Shown here: positions 27,572 to 34,991 of the stretch, in pieces
Numbering within the stretch: position 1 is the first letter of the stretch
How the letters are laid out: the number at the start of each line of letters is the position of its first letter
The notes under the pieces: generated by a model
What the model was told of the DNA's origin: nothing
Databases searched by the model: none
What the model saw: the letters and a program-made list of their open reading frames with translations, nothing else
Program-made: the position numbers and the translations under genes
Source: Candidatus Pantoea deserta
GTDB taxonomy: Bacteria > Pseudomonadota > Gammaproteobacteria > Enterobacterales > Enterobacteriaceae
DNA length: 64,000 bases
NCBI RefSeq assembly: GCF_003813865.1
Contig: NZ_RMVG01000019.1
Span: forward strand, 31,811 to 95,810
Reading direction: 5' to 3'

Positions 27572-28400
27572 TTTTACCGATCTGTTACAGGTGGCAAAAC
27601 AACGTGAATTTAAGGCGCTTGGCTCTTTTAACTTACACTGTCTGGAAATGCTTCCCGCGTTTTTTAAAGCGGCGGAAAAGACCAACAGTCCATTAATGAT
27701 TCAGATCTCGACCGGCACCGCGAAATATTTAGGGCACAGGTTACTGGTTGACGCTATTTGTTCGCTTTCCGCCAGTAAAAATGTGCCGACCTGTCTGCAC
27801 CTCGATCACTGTTCTGATTTAGAGGCGATTCAGACCGCTATTGACGCCGGATTCAGTTCAGTCATGTATGACGGCTCGCATTTGCCGATTGAAGAGAATA
27901 TCGCCAATACGCGGCGCGTCATCGATATGGCGCGCCCGCGGCGGGTTTCGGTGGAAGCGGAACTGGGCGCGATAGGCGGATCGGAAGATGGCAAAGTGGT
28001 GGCTCTGGAAGAGATTGCCTTTACTTCTGTTGAGGATGCGAAACGCTTTGTGCATGAAACTGGCGTCGATATGCTGGCGATTTCCATTGGCACCGTGCAT
28101 GGTCTCTATACCGGCAAAGCCCATATCCAGCATCAGCGGCTGACAGAGATTACCCACGCCACCGGTATACCGCTGGTGCTGCACGGGGGCACCGGCGTCA
28201 GCGATGAGGATATGCGGCTGGCGGTCCGTAGCGGCATCGAAAAGGTTAATGTGGGCACCGAGATGAACGTGCAGTGGGTAGCGCGCTGCAAACAAACCTT
28301 TGAAAAAGGCAAGGTGAACGACAGCGTGCGTAATTTCCTGGTTCCGGCAAATGACGCCGTGACTGACGTTTTAGTCGAGAAGATTCAGCTGTTCCGTTAA
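27558..28400 (+). CDS. Class II ketose-bisphosphate aldolase (GatY/FbaA family)
   Basis: 280 residues from the ATG at 27558, which has GAGGAAAATATCC upstream; the longer frame lies within the EIIC gene. Metal ligands and catalytic residues are visible in CLHLDHCSD, SVEAELGAIGG, ISIGTVHGLYTG and LHGGTGVSD; VNVGTEMN completes the phosphate site. It cleaves a ketose 1,6-bisphosphate into dihydroxyacetone phosphate and glyceraldehyde 3-phosphate. GatY-like size; no GatZ partner is present. The 14-base overlap with EIIC indicates coupling. Confidence 0.9.
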   Translation: MSLYNFTDLLQVAKQREFKALGSFNLHCLEMLPAFFKAAEKTNSPLMIQISTGTAKYLGHRLLVDAICSLSASKNVPTCLHLDHCSDLEAIQTAIDAGFSSVMYDGSHLPIEENIANTRRVIDMARPRRVSVEAELGAIGGSEDGKVVALEEIAFTSVEDAKRFVHETGVDMLAISIGTVHGLYTGKAHIQHQRLTEITHATGIPLVLHGGTGVSDEDMRLAVRSGIEKVNVGTEMNVQWVARCKQTFEKGKVNDSVRNFLVPANDAVTDVLVEKIQLFR

Positions 28401-28454
28401 TTTCTTTTTCGCTCATTACCTTATTGCCCGGCGCGATTCGGGACAGGAGACGCT

Positions 28455-28724
28455 ATGTTTGGATTTATGAAAAAGTCCGCGCCTGATAAACCGCAGGATA
28501 GCGAAAAAACAGAACAGCAGGCTGCCGCGCTCAAAGCGGAAATAAACGCGCTGGAACAGCGGCTGGATAATAATTTCCGTGACGGCGAGGCGCAAAAGCA
28601 ATTAATGCTGGCCTACAACCGCGCGCTGAGCTTATTTGCCAGAAGCCATCGCTACCGCCATGAAATAGATGCGCTGTTCGTCAAGATGGATGAATTGCGA
28701 AATATTATTCGCAAATCAGTCTGA
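28455..28724 (+). CDS. Small predicted coiled-coil protein of unknown function
   Basis: An 89-residue charged protein, not recognised. It starts MFGFMKKSAPDKPQDSEK, then helical heptad-like stretches (AALKAEINALEQRLDNNFRDGE and YRHEIDALFVKMDELRNIIRKS). No Cys, no membrane segment, no signal peptide. ACAGGAGACGCT before the ATG is a good ribosome site. Its position between aldolase and EIIA genes suggests a regulatory or structural partner of this PTS, not a catalytic one. Confidence 0.75.
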   Translation: MFGFMKKSAPDKPQDSEKTEQQAAALKAEINALEQRLDNNFRDGEAQKQLMLAYNRALSLFARSHRYRHEIDALFVKMDELRNIIRKSV

Positions 28725-28733
28725 GGAGACCTG

Positions 28734-29171
28734 ATGAGTATTAAACAGGTATTACAGGAGGCTAACGCCATTCAAATTGGCGTCAGGGTAAGCGACTGGC
28801 GGCAGGCGATCGCGCTGGCGGCGCAGCCGCTGGTCAGCGGCGGCTATATTGACGCCTCATACCCTGAAGCGGTCATCGCCAATACCCTGACGCACGGCGC
28901 CTATTATGTGTTTGAAGAGGGGATCGCCATTCCTCACGCGCGACCGGAAAGCGGCGTAGTGAAAGACTGCTTTAGCCTGCTGCTGCTGGCGGAGCCTGTT
29001 TCATTCGACGGCAGCGATAAAGCGGATATCGTGATTATGTTCGGCGCGCGCGACAGCAACGCGCATATTGAAGAGGGCATCCGCGCCATTGTCTCGCTGC
29101 TGGATAATGACGAAAGGCTGGCGCGTTTACGGCAGGCAGGCAGCGTGGCGGAGGTCATTGACATCCTATGA
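28734..29171 (+). CDS. PTS EIIA, fructose/mannitol (PtsN/UlaC) type
   Basis: A 145-residue EIIA. The phosphorylated His is H68 in EEGIAIPHARPESGV, within the PTS EIIA type-2 signature. It accepts phosphate from HPr and hands it to EIIB. It overlaps the next gene by four bases (ATGA). Confidence 0.92.
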   Translation: MSIKQVLQEANAIQIGVRVSDWRQAIALAAQPLVSGGYIDASYPEAVIANTLTHGAYYVFEEGIAIPHARPESGVVKDCFSLLLLAEPVSFDGSDKADIVIMFGARDSNAHIEEGIRAIVSLLDNDERLARLRQAGSVAEVIDIL

Positions 29172-29764
29172 CTCTCGCAACGCAACACAAGCAGGTGGTG
29201 CTGGTGAACGGCATTCCCGCCTCTGGCAAAAGCACGCTGACGCGGGCGCTCGCTTCGCGGCTGAGTTTGCCGGTGCTGACGCTCGACAGCGTGAAAGAGC
29301 CGTTTATGGCCAGTTTCGCGCCGGTAGATCGGCAGCGCAATCGTCAGCTGGGCTGTGCGGCCTATCAGGCCATCTGGAAGATTGTCGCCCTGGCTCCCGC
29401 AGGCTGCGTGTACCTGATTGACGCCTGGTTTGGCTTTCAGCCGAGGCAGGTACTTGAGCAGGGGCTGATGCAGGCAGGCGTCAGCCGGGCGCTGGAGCTG
29501 TGGATGGCGATTTCTCCCGACGAGGCGGCGGCGCGCTATCAGGCGCGCCTGTCAAACCGCATGCCGGGTCACCCCGGCGCGGAGTATCTGCCTGAGCTGC
29601 GACGGCTGGCAGAGCAGGCGCAGCCGATGAGCGTGGGTCCGCTGCTGCGGCTGGAGGCGGTCGATCCTGACATCAACGCCGCCGAACGCTGGCTGAGAGA
29701 GCAGTTGCAGCCGCCGAGCCTTAGCCCATATGCCGCAACTAAATCTTTGTCTCGGCAGGATTAA
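29168..29764 (+). CDS. P-loop ATPase/kinase-like protein
   Basis: A 198-residue protein with Walker A GIPASGKST (residues 15-23) and the overall look of small P-loop nucleotide or sugar kinases (LTLDSVKEPF after the P-loop; YLIDAWFGFQPRQVLEQGL; ARYQARLSNRMPGHPG as a possible lid with Arg residues). It is the last gene of the PTS operon and is coupled to EIIA. It may phosphorylate a sugar or a small regulator; the substrate is unknown. Confidence 0.75.
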   Translation: MTLATQHKQVVLVNGIPASGKSTLTRALASRLSLPVLTLDSVKEPFMASFAPVDRQRNRQLGCAAYQAIWKIVALAPAGCVYLIDAWFGFQPRQVLEQGLMQAGVSRALELWMAISPDEAAARYQARLSNRMPGHPGAEYLPELRRLAEQAQPMSVGPLLRLEAVDPDINAAERWLREQLQPPSLSPYAATKSLSRQD

Positions 29765-29771
29765 CCTTATG

Positions 29772-29794
29772 CCGGCCTCTGGGCCGGTTTTTTT
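29772..29794 (+). terminator. Rho-independent terminator ending the PTS operon
   Basis: Stem CCGGCC (29772-29777) and GGCCGG (29782-29787) followed by seven T residues, eight bases after the last stop codon. Confidence 0.9.
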
Positions 29795-29871
29795 ATCGTT
29801 CCGCGTCGCTTGACGCATCGACAAATAGTGACCGTACTTAATAATTACATCGCCTGCTTAAGGAGAGGATT

Positions 29872-30297
29872 ATGCCAACGCCACCCTTTATCAAACCCGG
29901 TGAAAAGGTCGTGCTTTATGACGGCGTCTGCAAACTCTGCAACGGCTGGGTTAACTTTCTGCTGCGCAGGAAACTGGCGCGCAACGTACGCTTCGCGGCG
30001 GTACAAAGCGAGGAGGGCAAAGCGCTGCTGCGCTTCGCCGGACTGCCCGATGAAAATATTCGCACCATTGTATTAATCGAAGGCAACCGCCACTGGGTTC
30101 GCGCTCAGGCTATTCTGCGCGTGATGCGGCTGCTGCCGTTTCCGTGGGGATTGCTCTCGCTGCTGCGCTTTATTCCCCATTTCATCAGTAACTTTTTCTA
30201 CAACTGCATCGCGGTCAATCGCTATCGGCTGTTTGGCCGGTACGATGCGCAGCATCCGGTGTCGCCCGACTATCCCGGCCGTTTTCTGCATCGCTAG
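29872..30297 (+). CDS. DCC-family (DUF393) thiol-disulfide protein
   Basis: A 141-residue protein with the DCC signature YDGVCKLCNGWVNFLLRR (the DxxCxxC pair near residue 20) and the C-terminal RYRLFGRYD. The family is predicted to be thioredoxin-fold oxidoreductases. AAGGAGAGG lies upstream of the ATG. Its stop overlaps the stop of the convergent cupin gene by a few bases. Confidence 0.85.
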   Translation: MPTPPFIKPGEKVVLYDGVCKLCNGWVNFLLRRKLARNVRFAAVQSEEGKALLRFAGLPDENIRTIVLIEGNRHWVRAQAILRVMRLLPFPWGLLSLLRFIPHFISNFFYNCIAVNRYRLFGRYDAQHPVSPDYPGRFLHR

Positions 30298-30632
30298 ACA
30301 GGCTGGTTAACCGGCAGAAAATCTTCGCGCTGCGGGGTAAAGGTATCCAGCAGCGTGCCGGCCTCCAGGCAGACGCAGCCGTGGACAATATGCGGCGCTT
30401 TGTAAAGCGTGTCGCCCGCGCTTACCTCCCGCGTCTCGCCATCGATCGTAAAGGAAAAGCGTCCGCTCAGCACATAGGTTAGCTGCTCATGCGGATGGTG
30501 GTGCAGCGGCCCAACCGCCCCCTGTTGAAAGGTGACTTCAACCGCCATCAGGGCGCCGCCGTGCGCCAGGATACGTCGCGTAACGCCGTTGCCCAGATCG
30601 TCCTGCTGTGTTTCTGTTCGGTAAATAAACAT
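30294..30632 (-). CDS. Cupin-domain protein
   Basis: A 112-residue single-domain cupin. Motif 1 is GAVGPLHHHPHEQLTYVLSGRFSF with the HxH(x)nE/Q metal site; motif 2 is GDTLYKAPHIVHGCVCLEAG with the second His. GAGGAG lies upstream of the ATG. Single cupins of this size are often found with pectin or uronate catabolism genes (KdgF type), and the next locus carries KdgR-like boxes, but its own function is not established. Confidence 0.82.
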   Translation of the reverse strand: MFIYRTETQQDDLGNGVTRRILAHGGALMAVEVTFQQGAVGPLHHHPHEQLTYVLSGRFSFTIDGETREVSAGDTLYKAPHIVHGCVCLEAGTLLDTFTPQREDFLPVNQPV

Positions 30633-30733
30633 GCTCGCTCCTCATTGAAGAAAGGCGTTAGCTGCCGCTTTTGTGACTTTACTCACATCCCGGCGTGCGA
30701 TTAACTCATGCACTTTAGCCGCTTTTGATTAAA

Positions 30734-30750
30734 ATGAAACGGTGTTTCAT
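30734..30750. promoter_or_regulatory. KdgR-like operator upstream of the RpiB-like gene
   Basis: A perfect palindrome ATGAAAC-GGT-GTTTCAT, fitting the TGAAA-N5-TTTCA pattern of KdgR boxes. It lies 20 bases before the RpiB-like start, in position to block transcription. It shares 14 bases in a row with the site at 37875-37891. Confidence 0.75.
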
Positions 30751-30769
30751 AAATACTTAAGGGCAGATC

Positions 30770-31408
30770 ATGAAAATTGCATTAATGATGGAAAACAGCC
30801 AGGCCGCCAAAAACGCTATCGTGCGTCAGGAACTGGAAAACGTGGCGCAGCCGTTGGGCCATCAGGTCTTTAACGTCGGCATGAGCGACGAACAGGATCA
30901 CCATCTGACCTATATTCATCTGGGCATCATGGCCAGCGTACTGCTTAACAGCAAAGCGGTCGATTTTGTCATTGCCGGCTGCGGCACCGGTCAGGGCGCG
31001 CTGATGTCCCTGAATCTGCATCCGGGTGTGGTTTGCGGCTACTGTATCGATCCGGCTGATGCCTATCTGTTTGCCCAGATTAATAACGGTAACGCGCTGT
31101 CGCTGCCGTTTGCCAAAGGCTTCGGCTGGGGCGCGGAGCTGAATCTGCGCTTTATCTTTGAAAAAGCCTTCACTGGTGAAAAAGGGCTGGGCTATCCGCC
31201 AGAGCGTAAAGAGCCGCAGGTGCGCAACGCCGGAATCCTTAATCAGGTCAAAGCGGCGATGCTGAAAGAGAACTATCTCGACACGCTGCGCGCGCTGGAT
31301 CCTGAGCTGGTGCGCACCGCGCTCAGCGGACCCCGCCTGCAACACTGTTTGTTCGAACACGGTCAGGTGCCCGAAATCGCCGACTTCGTTCGTCAGATTA
31401 CGCAGTAA
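30770..31408 (+). CDS. RpiB/LacA/LacB-family sugar-phosphate isomerase
   Basis: A 212-residue protein with the family core VDFVIAGCGTGQGALMSLN (phosphate loop and catalytic Cys region) and CGYCIDPADAYLFAQINNGNALSLPFAKGFGWGAELNL. It is longer than RpiB (about 150 residues), with a C-terminal extension. It should interconvert aldose and ketose forms of a sugar or uronate (phosphate). The KdgR-like operator 20 bases upstream ties it to the enolase and ABC transporter locus downstream. Confidence 0.82.
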   Translation: MKIALMMENSQAAKNAIVRQELENVAQPLGHQVFNVGMSDEQDHHLTYIHLGIMASVLLNSKAVDFVIAGCGTGQGALMSLNLHPGVVCGYCIDPADAYLFAQINNGNALSLPFAKGFGWGAELNLRFIFEKAFTGEKGLGYPPERKEPQVRNAGILNQVKAAMLKENYLDTLRALDPELVRTALSGPRLQHCLFEHGQVPEIADFVRQITQ

Positions 31409-31420
31409 TTGCCGCTCTGA

Positions 31421-31443
31421 GCGCGCGGCCTGTCGCCGCGCGC
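31421..31443. terminator. Hairpin between convergent genes
   Basis: Stem GCGCGCGGC (31421-31429) and GCCGCGCGC (31435-31443), five-base loop. No U-tract on either side, so a terminator role is likely but not certain. Confidence 0.5.
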
Positions 31444-31450
31444 CTCTATG

Positions 31451-32215
31451 TCAGGTCTCTTTCGCCAGCGCCGGATTATAATGACGGCTTGCCTCTACCA
31501 GCATCCGCGTATAGGGCATTGCGGCGCGATCCGCCACCAGCGCCGGCACATCCAGCGTCTCCAGCACGCGCCCCTGCTGCATCACCGCCACCCGATGGCA
31601 GAGATGCGCCACCACGCCTAAATCGTGCGTCACCATCAGATAGGTCAGGTTCCCCTGCTGTTGCAGATCGCTAAGCAGGTTGAGGATCTCCGCCTGTACC
31701 GAGACGTCCAGCGCTGACGTCGGCTCATCCAGCAGCAGCACCTGCGGTTCAAGGATTAGCGCGCGCGCAATGGCGACGCGCTGACGCTGACCGCCGGAGA
31801 GCTGATGCGGATAGCGCGTTTGCCAGGCGCGATTCAGTCCGACCTTTTCCAGCATGGCGGCGACCCGCGCCTGACGCTGGCCGATGCCGTGGATCACCAG
31901 CGGCTCTTCCAGAATGTCGCCGAGGGTATGGCGCGGATGCAGCGAACCATAAGGGTCCTGAAACACCATCTGTACCTGCCTGCAACGGGGGCGATCGATG
32001 CGACGCTGAAGCGTCTGGCCGTTAATCGTCAGTTCTCCCTGCCAGTGATTAACCAGTCCCGCCAGGCATTTCAGCACGGTAGTTTTGCCGGATCCAGACT
32101 CGCCCACCAGACCAAAGACTTCGCCTTGCGCTACCTTCAGGCTGACGTCAAACAGCACCTGGGTTTTCGCGCGGTCTTCACCGAAACTGAGGTTCAGATT
32201 GTCGATGCCAATCAT
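31451..32215 (-). CDS. Opp/Dpp-type ABC transporter ATPase (DppF/OppF-like)
   Basis: 254 residues from the ATG at 32215, which has AAGGAG six bases upstream; a longer frame begins at 32233 inside the preceding gene. Walker A GESGSGKTT, signature LSGGQRQRVAIARAL, Walker B VLLLDEPTSALD and the H-loop VTHDLG are intact. Last gene of a six-gene minus-strand operon. It energises uptake of whatever the binding protein at 34988-36619 carries. Confidence 0.93.
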   Translation of the reverse strand: MIGIDNLNLSFGEDRAKTQVLFDVSLKVAQGEVFGLVGESGSGKTTVLKCLAGLVNHWQGELTINGQTLQRRIDRPRCRQVQMVFQDPYGSLHPRHTLGDILEEPLVIHGIGQRQARVAAMLEKVGLNRAWQTRYPHQLSGGQRQRVAIARALILEPQVLLLDEPTSALDVSVQAEILNLLSDLQQQGNLTYLMVTHDLGVVAHLCHRVAVMQQGRVLETLDVPALVADRAAMPYTRMLVEASRHYNPALAKET

Positions 32216-32225
32216 GCTCCGCTCC

Positions 32226-33101
32226 TTATTCATTCAGCCAGCTGGCCTGACGTTGCAGCACCGGCAGGCGGCTGCGGCGATGGTCAATATCCGGCAGCGC
32301 GGCCAGCAGGCCCTGAGTATAGGGATGTCGCGCGCGATCCAGTTCGCTGGCCGCCAGCGACTCCACGACGCGACCGGCGTACATCACCAGCACGCGGTCA
32401 CAAAAGCTGCGCACCAGGCTGATGTCATGGCTGATAAAAATCAGGCCCAGACCACGCGCCCTGACCAGCTCATCCAGCAGCGCGAGGATTTGGAGACGCA
32501 CCGAGACGTCGAGCGCCGAAGTCGGCTCATCGGCGATCACCAGCTCCGGCTCGGTGATCAGCATCATGGCGATCATGACGCGCTGCCCCTGGCCGCCCGA
32601 TATCTCGTGGGGATAGCGCTGAAAGAGGCGTTCGGGATCGCGAATGCGCACCACCTCCAGCATCTCCAGCGCGCGCTTTTTCGCTGCGGCGCGCTCACCG
32701 CGATGGTGGCTGCGCCAGGCTTCGGCAATCTGTTCGCCTACGCGCATCACCGGATTAAGCGAATACTTTGGATCCTGCATAATCATCGAGATGCGCTGGC
32801 CGCGAATGGCGCGCATCTGCGCCGCGCTGGCATGTAGCAGATCGACATCGCCGAACTGCATGCGCGAAGCCTCAATCTGCGCCCTGGCGGGATGAAGATG
32901 CAGCAGGGCGCGCCCCAGGGTCGATTTGCCTGAGCCGGACTCGCCGACAATCGCCAGCTTCTCCCGGCCGAGCTGAAAGGAGACGCCGCGCACTGCGGCG
33001 GTGCGCTGGCGTCCGTTAACAAAGTTGACGTGCAGATCTTGCACGTCCAGCAACGGCGCGCCGTTATTCACTGCGGGGATCGAGCAGGTCACGTAGGCCA
33101 T
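32226..33101 (-). CDS. Opp/Dpp-type ABC transporter ATPase (DppD/OppD-like)
   Basis: Full ABC ATPase: Walker A GESGSGKST, signature ISGGQGQRVMIAMML, Walker B LVIADEPTSALD, H-loop ISHDIS, and a C-terminal oligopeptide-type extension (HPYTQGLLAALPDI). The ATG at 33101 lies 38 bases inside the upstream permease gene; the GTG at 33071 (VNNGAPLLDVQDL) is an equally plausible start giving 281 residues. The signature loop GGQGQR differs slightly from the usual GGQ(R/M)QR. Confidence 0.92.
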   Translation of the reverse strand: MAYVTCSIPAVNNGAPLLDVQDLHVNFVNGRQRTAAVRGVSFQLGREKLAIVGESGSGKSTLGRALLHLHPARAQIEASRMQFGDVDLLHASAAQMRAIRGQRISMIMQDPKYSLNPVMRVGEQIAEAWRSHHRGERAAAKKRALEMLEVVRIRDPERLFQRYPHEISGGQGQRVMIAMMLITEPELVIADEPTSALDVSVRLQILALLDELVRARGLGLIFISHDISLVRSFCDRVLVMYAGRVVESLAASELDRARHPYTQGLLAALPDIDHRRSRLPVLQRQASWLNE

Positions 33102-33969
33102 CTCCTAAGAAGTTGAACGCCAGGCTGTTAATCAGAATAGCCATACCCGGCACGGTAACGACCCACCAGCATTCGAGCATGTAGGTGCGGCCGCTGGCGA
33201 TCATCGCCCCCCATTCCGGCGCGGGCGGTTGCGAGCCAAGACCGAGAAAGCCGAGTCCGGCGGCGGTGAGAATGATGCCCGCCATATTCATGGTGATGCG
33301 GATAATCACCGACGGCAGGCAGAGCGGCACGATATGCCGCCACAGCACGCGCAGCGGCGACGCGCCCTGTAAACGCACGGCTGAGATAAAATCCGCCTGG
33401 CGCAGCGACAGGGTTTCCGCGCGCGCCAGGCGGGCAATCGGCGGCCAGGCGGTCAGGGCAATGGCGATCACCACATGCTCCAGTCCAGGGCCGAGCGCGG
33501 CGACGAACGCCAGCGCCAGCACCAGGCTGGGAAAGGAGATAAAAATGTCGGTGATGCGCATCAGCGCCGCATCCACCTTACCGCCGAAATAGCCCGCCGT
33601 GACGCCCAGCAGCAGCCCAATCGGGCCGACCGTCACCGACACCAGCAGAACGATATAGAGCGTAATGCGCGCGCCCCACACCAGACGGCTGAAAATATCG
33701 CGGCCAAACTCGTCGGTGCCGAACCAGTGCTGCGCCCCGGGCGGGCTGAGCGCGTTGTCGAGGTCCTGTACCAGCGGGTGATAAGGGGCGAACCAGGGAG
33801 CGAACAGCGCCACCAGACAGAGCAGCAGCACAATGCCGCCGCCGATGGCCGTCAGCGGATTACAGGCCATGCGCCAGAGAAAATGTCCGGCGCGCGCGGC
33901 GAAGCGCTGGCAGCGCGCCAGCCGCTCACGCGCGGCGCTTACCTGCGGCGTATCGATCGATAGCGTCAT
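33064..33969 (-). CDS. Opp/Dpp-type ABC transporter permease (DppC-like)
   Basis: A 301-residue permease with an N-terminal membrane segment then five more, WFGTDEFGRDIFSRLVWGARIT typical of DppC/OppC proteins, and the EAA loop (LVIALTAWPPIARLARAETLSLRQADFISAVRLQGAS). It overlaps the upstream permease by four bases (ATGA). Confidence 0.93.
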   Translation of the reverse strand: MTLSIDTPQVSAARERLARCQRFAARAGHFLWRMACNPLTAIGGGIVLLLCLVALFAPWFAPYHPLVQDLDNALSPPGAQHWFGTDEFGRDIFSRLVWGARITLYIVLLVSVTVGPIGLLLGVTAGYFGGKVDAALMRITDIFISFPSLVLALAFVAALGPGLEHVVIAIALTAWPPIARLARAETLSLRQADFISAVRLQGASPLRVLWRHIVPLCLPSVIIRITMNMAGIILTAAGLGFLGLGSQPPAPEWGAMIASGRTYMLECWWVVTVPGMAILINSLAFNFLGDGLRDLLDPRSE

Positions 33970-34991
33970 ACTTTGGTCCTCGGATCAAACACCTGATAGA
34001 GCAGGTCAGAGAGCAGGTTAAGCAGCACAAAGATCAGGCCGACGACCAGCACGCAGCCCATTACCGCGTTCATATCGCCAAGCATCAGGCTGCCGGTCAG
34101 GTAGGAGCCGAAGCCCGGCCAGGAGAACACCGTCTCGATCAGCACCGCGCCCTCCAGCAGCGAACCATAGGCGAGCGCCACCACCGTCAGCAGCTGCACC
34201 AGGATGTTGCGGAAGGCGTGCCGCCAGATCACCTGCCATTCGGTGAGTCCTTTTACCCGCGCCGTGAGAATGAACTCCTGCGACAGCTGCGCCAGCATAA
34301 AGCTGCGCGTCATGCGGCTGATATAGGCCAGGGAATGGAAGCCGAGCAGCGAGGCGGGCAGCACCAGATGATTTAGCGCGTTCCAGAAAACCTGACTGTC
34401 GCCTGCCAGCAGCGCATCCACCAGCATCAGCCCGGTGCGGCGCGGCACCACACCCTCAAGGCTAAAGTCGACGCGTCCCGCGCCGCCGACCCAGCCCAGA
34501 TGGGCATAAAACAGCAGCAGCCCCATCATTCCGACCCAGAAGATCGGGGTGGAATAGCCCGCCAGGCTTACCACGCGCACCACGTAGTCGAGCGCGCCGT
34601 TGCGGCGCGCGGCGGCGATCACCCCAAGCGGCACGCCGAGCCCGGCGCCAATCAGGATCGCCAGCGTGGCCAGCTCCAGGGTGGCGGGAAAGACGCGCAG
34701 GATATCCTGGCTGACCGGCTGCCCGGTCAGCAGCGCATGGCCCAGATCGCCGTGCAGCAGGCCGTTAAGGTAGATGCCAAACTGCGTCCACAGCGGTTTG
34801 TCGAAGCCGAGCTGATGATAAACCTGCTGCCAGGTCGCCTGATCGGCGTCCGGTCCGACAATCGCCAGCACCGGATCGAGCGGCATCACGCGGCCAATAA
34901 AAAAGGTCAGCAGCAGCAGGCCAGAGAGGGTGACAAGCACCTGCGCGCCGCGTTTACTGACGCGCCGCAGCAGGGAAAGAGCGGCAATCAT
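33966..34991 (-). CDS. Opp/Dpp-type ABC transporter permease (DppB-like)
   Basis: 341 residues from the ATG at 34991, which overlaps the binding-protein stop by four bases; a longer frame from 35027 lies within that gene. Six membrane segments; LGHALLTGQPVSQDILRVFPATLELATLA and the EAA loop (FILTARVKGLTEWQVIWRHAFRN). Pairs with the DppC-like permease. Confidence 0.93.
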   Translation of the reverse strand: MIAALSLLRRVSKRGAQVLVTLSGLLLLTFFIGRVMPLDPVLAIVGPDADQATWQQVYHQLGFDKPLWTQFGIYLNGLLHGDLGHALLTGQPVSQDILRVFPATLELATLAILIGAGLGVPLGVIAAARRNGALDYVVRVVSLAGYSTPIFWVGMMGLLLFYAHLGWVGGAGRVDFSLEGVVPRRTGLMLVDALLAGDSQVFWNALNHLVLPASLLGFHSLAYISRMTRSFMLAQLSQEFILTARVKGLTEWQVIWRHAFRNILVQLLTVVALAYGSLLEGAVLIETVFSWPGFGSYLTGSLMLGDMNAVMGCVLVVGLIFVLLNLLSDLLYQVFDPRTKV

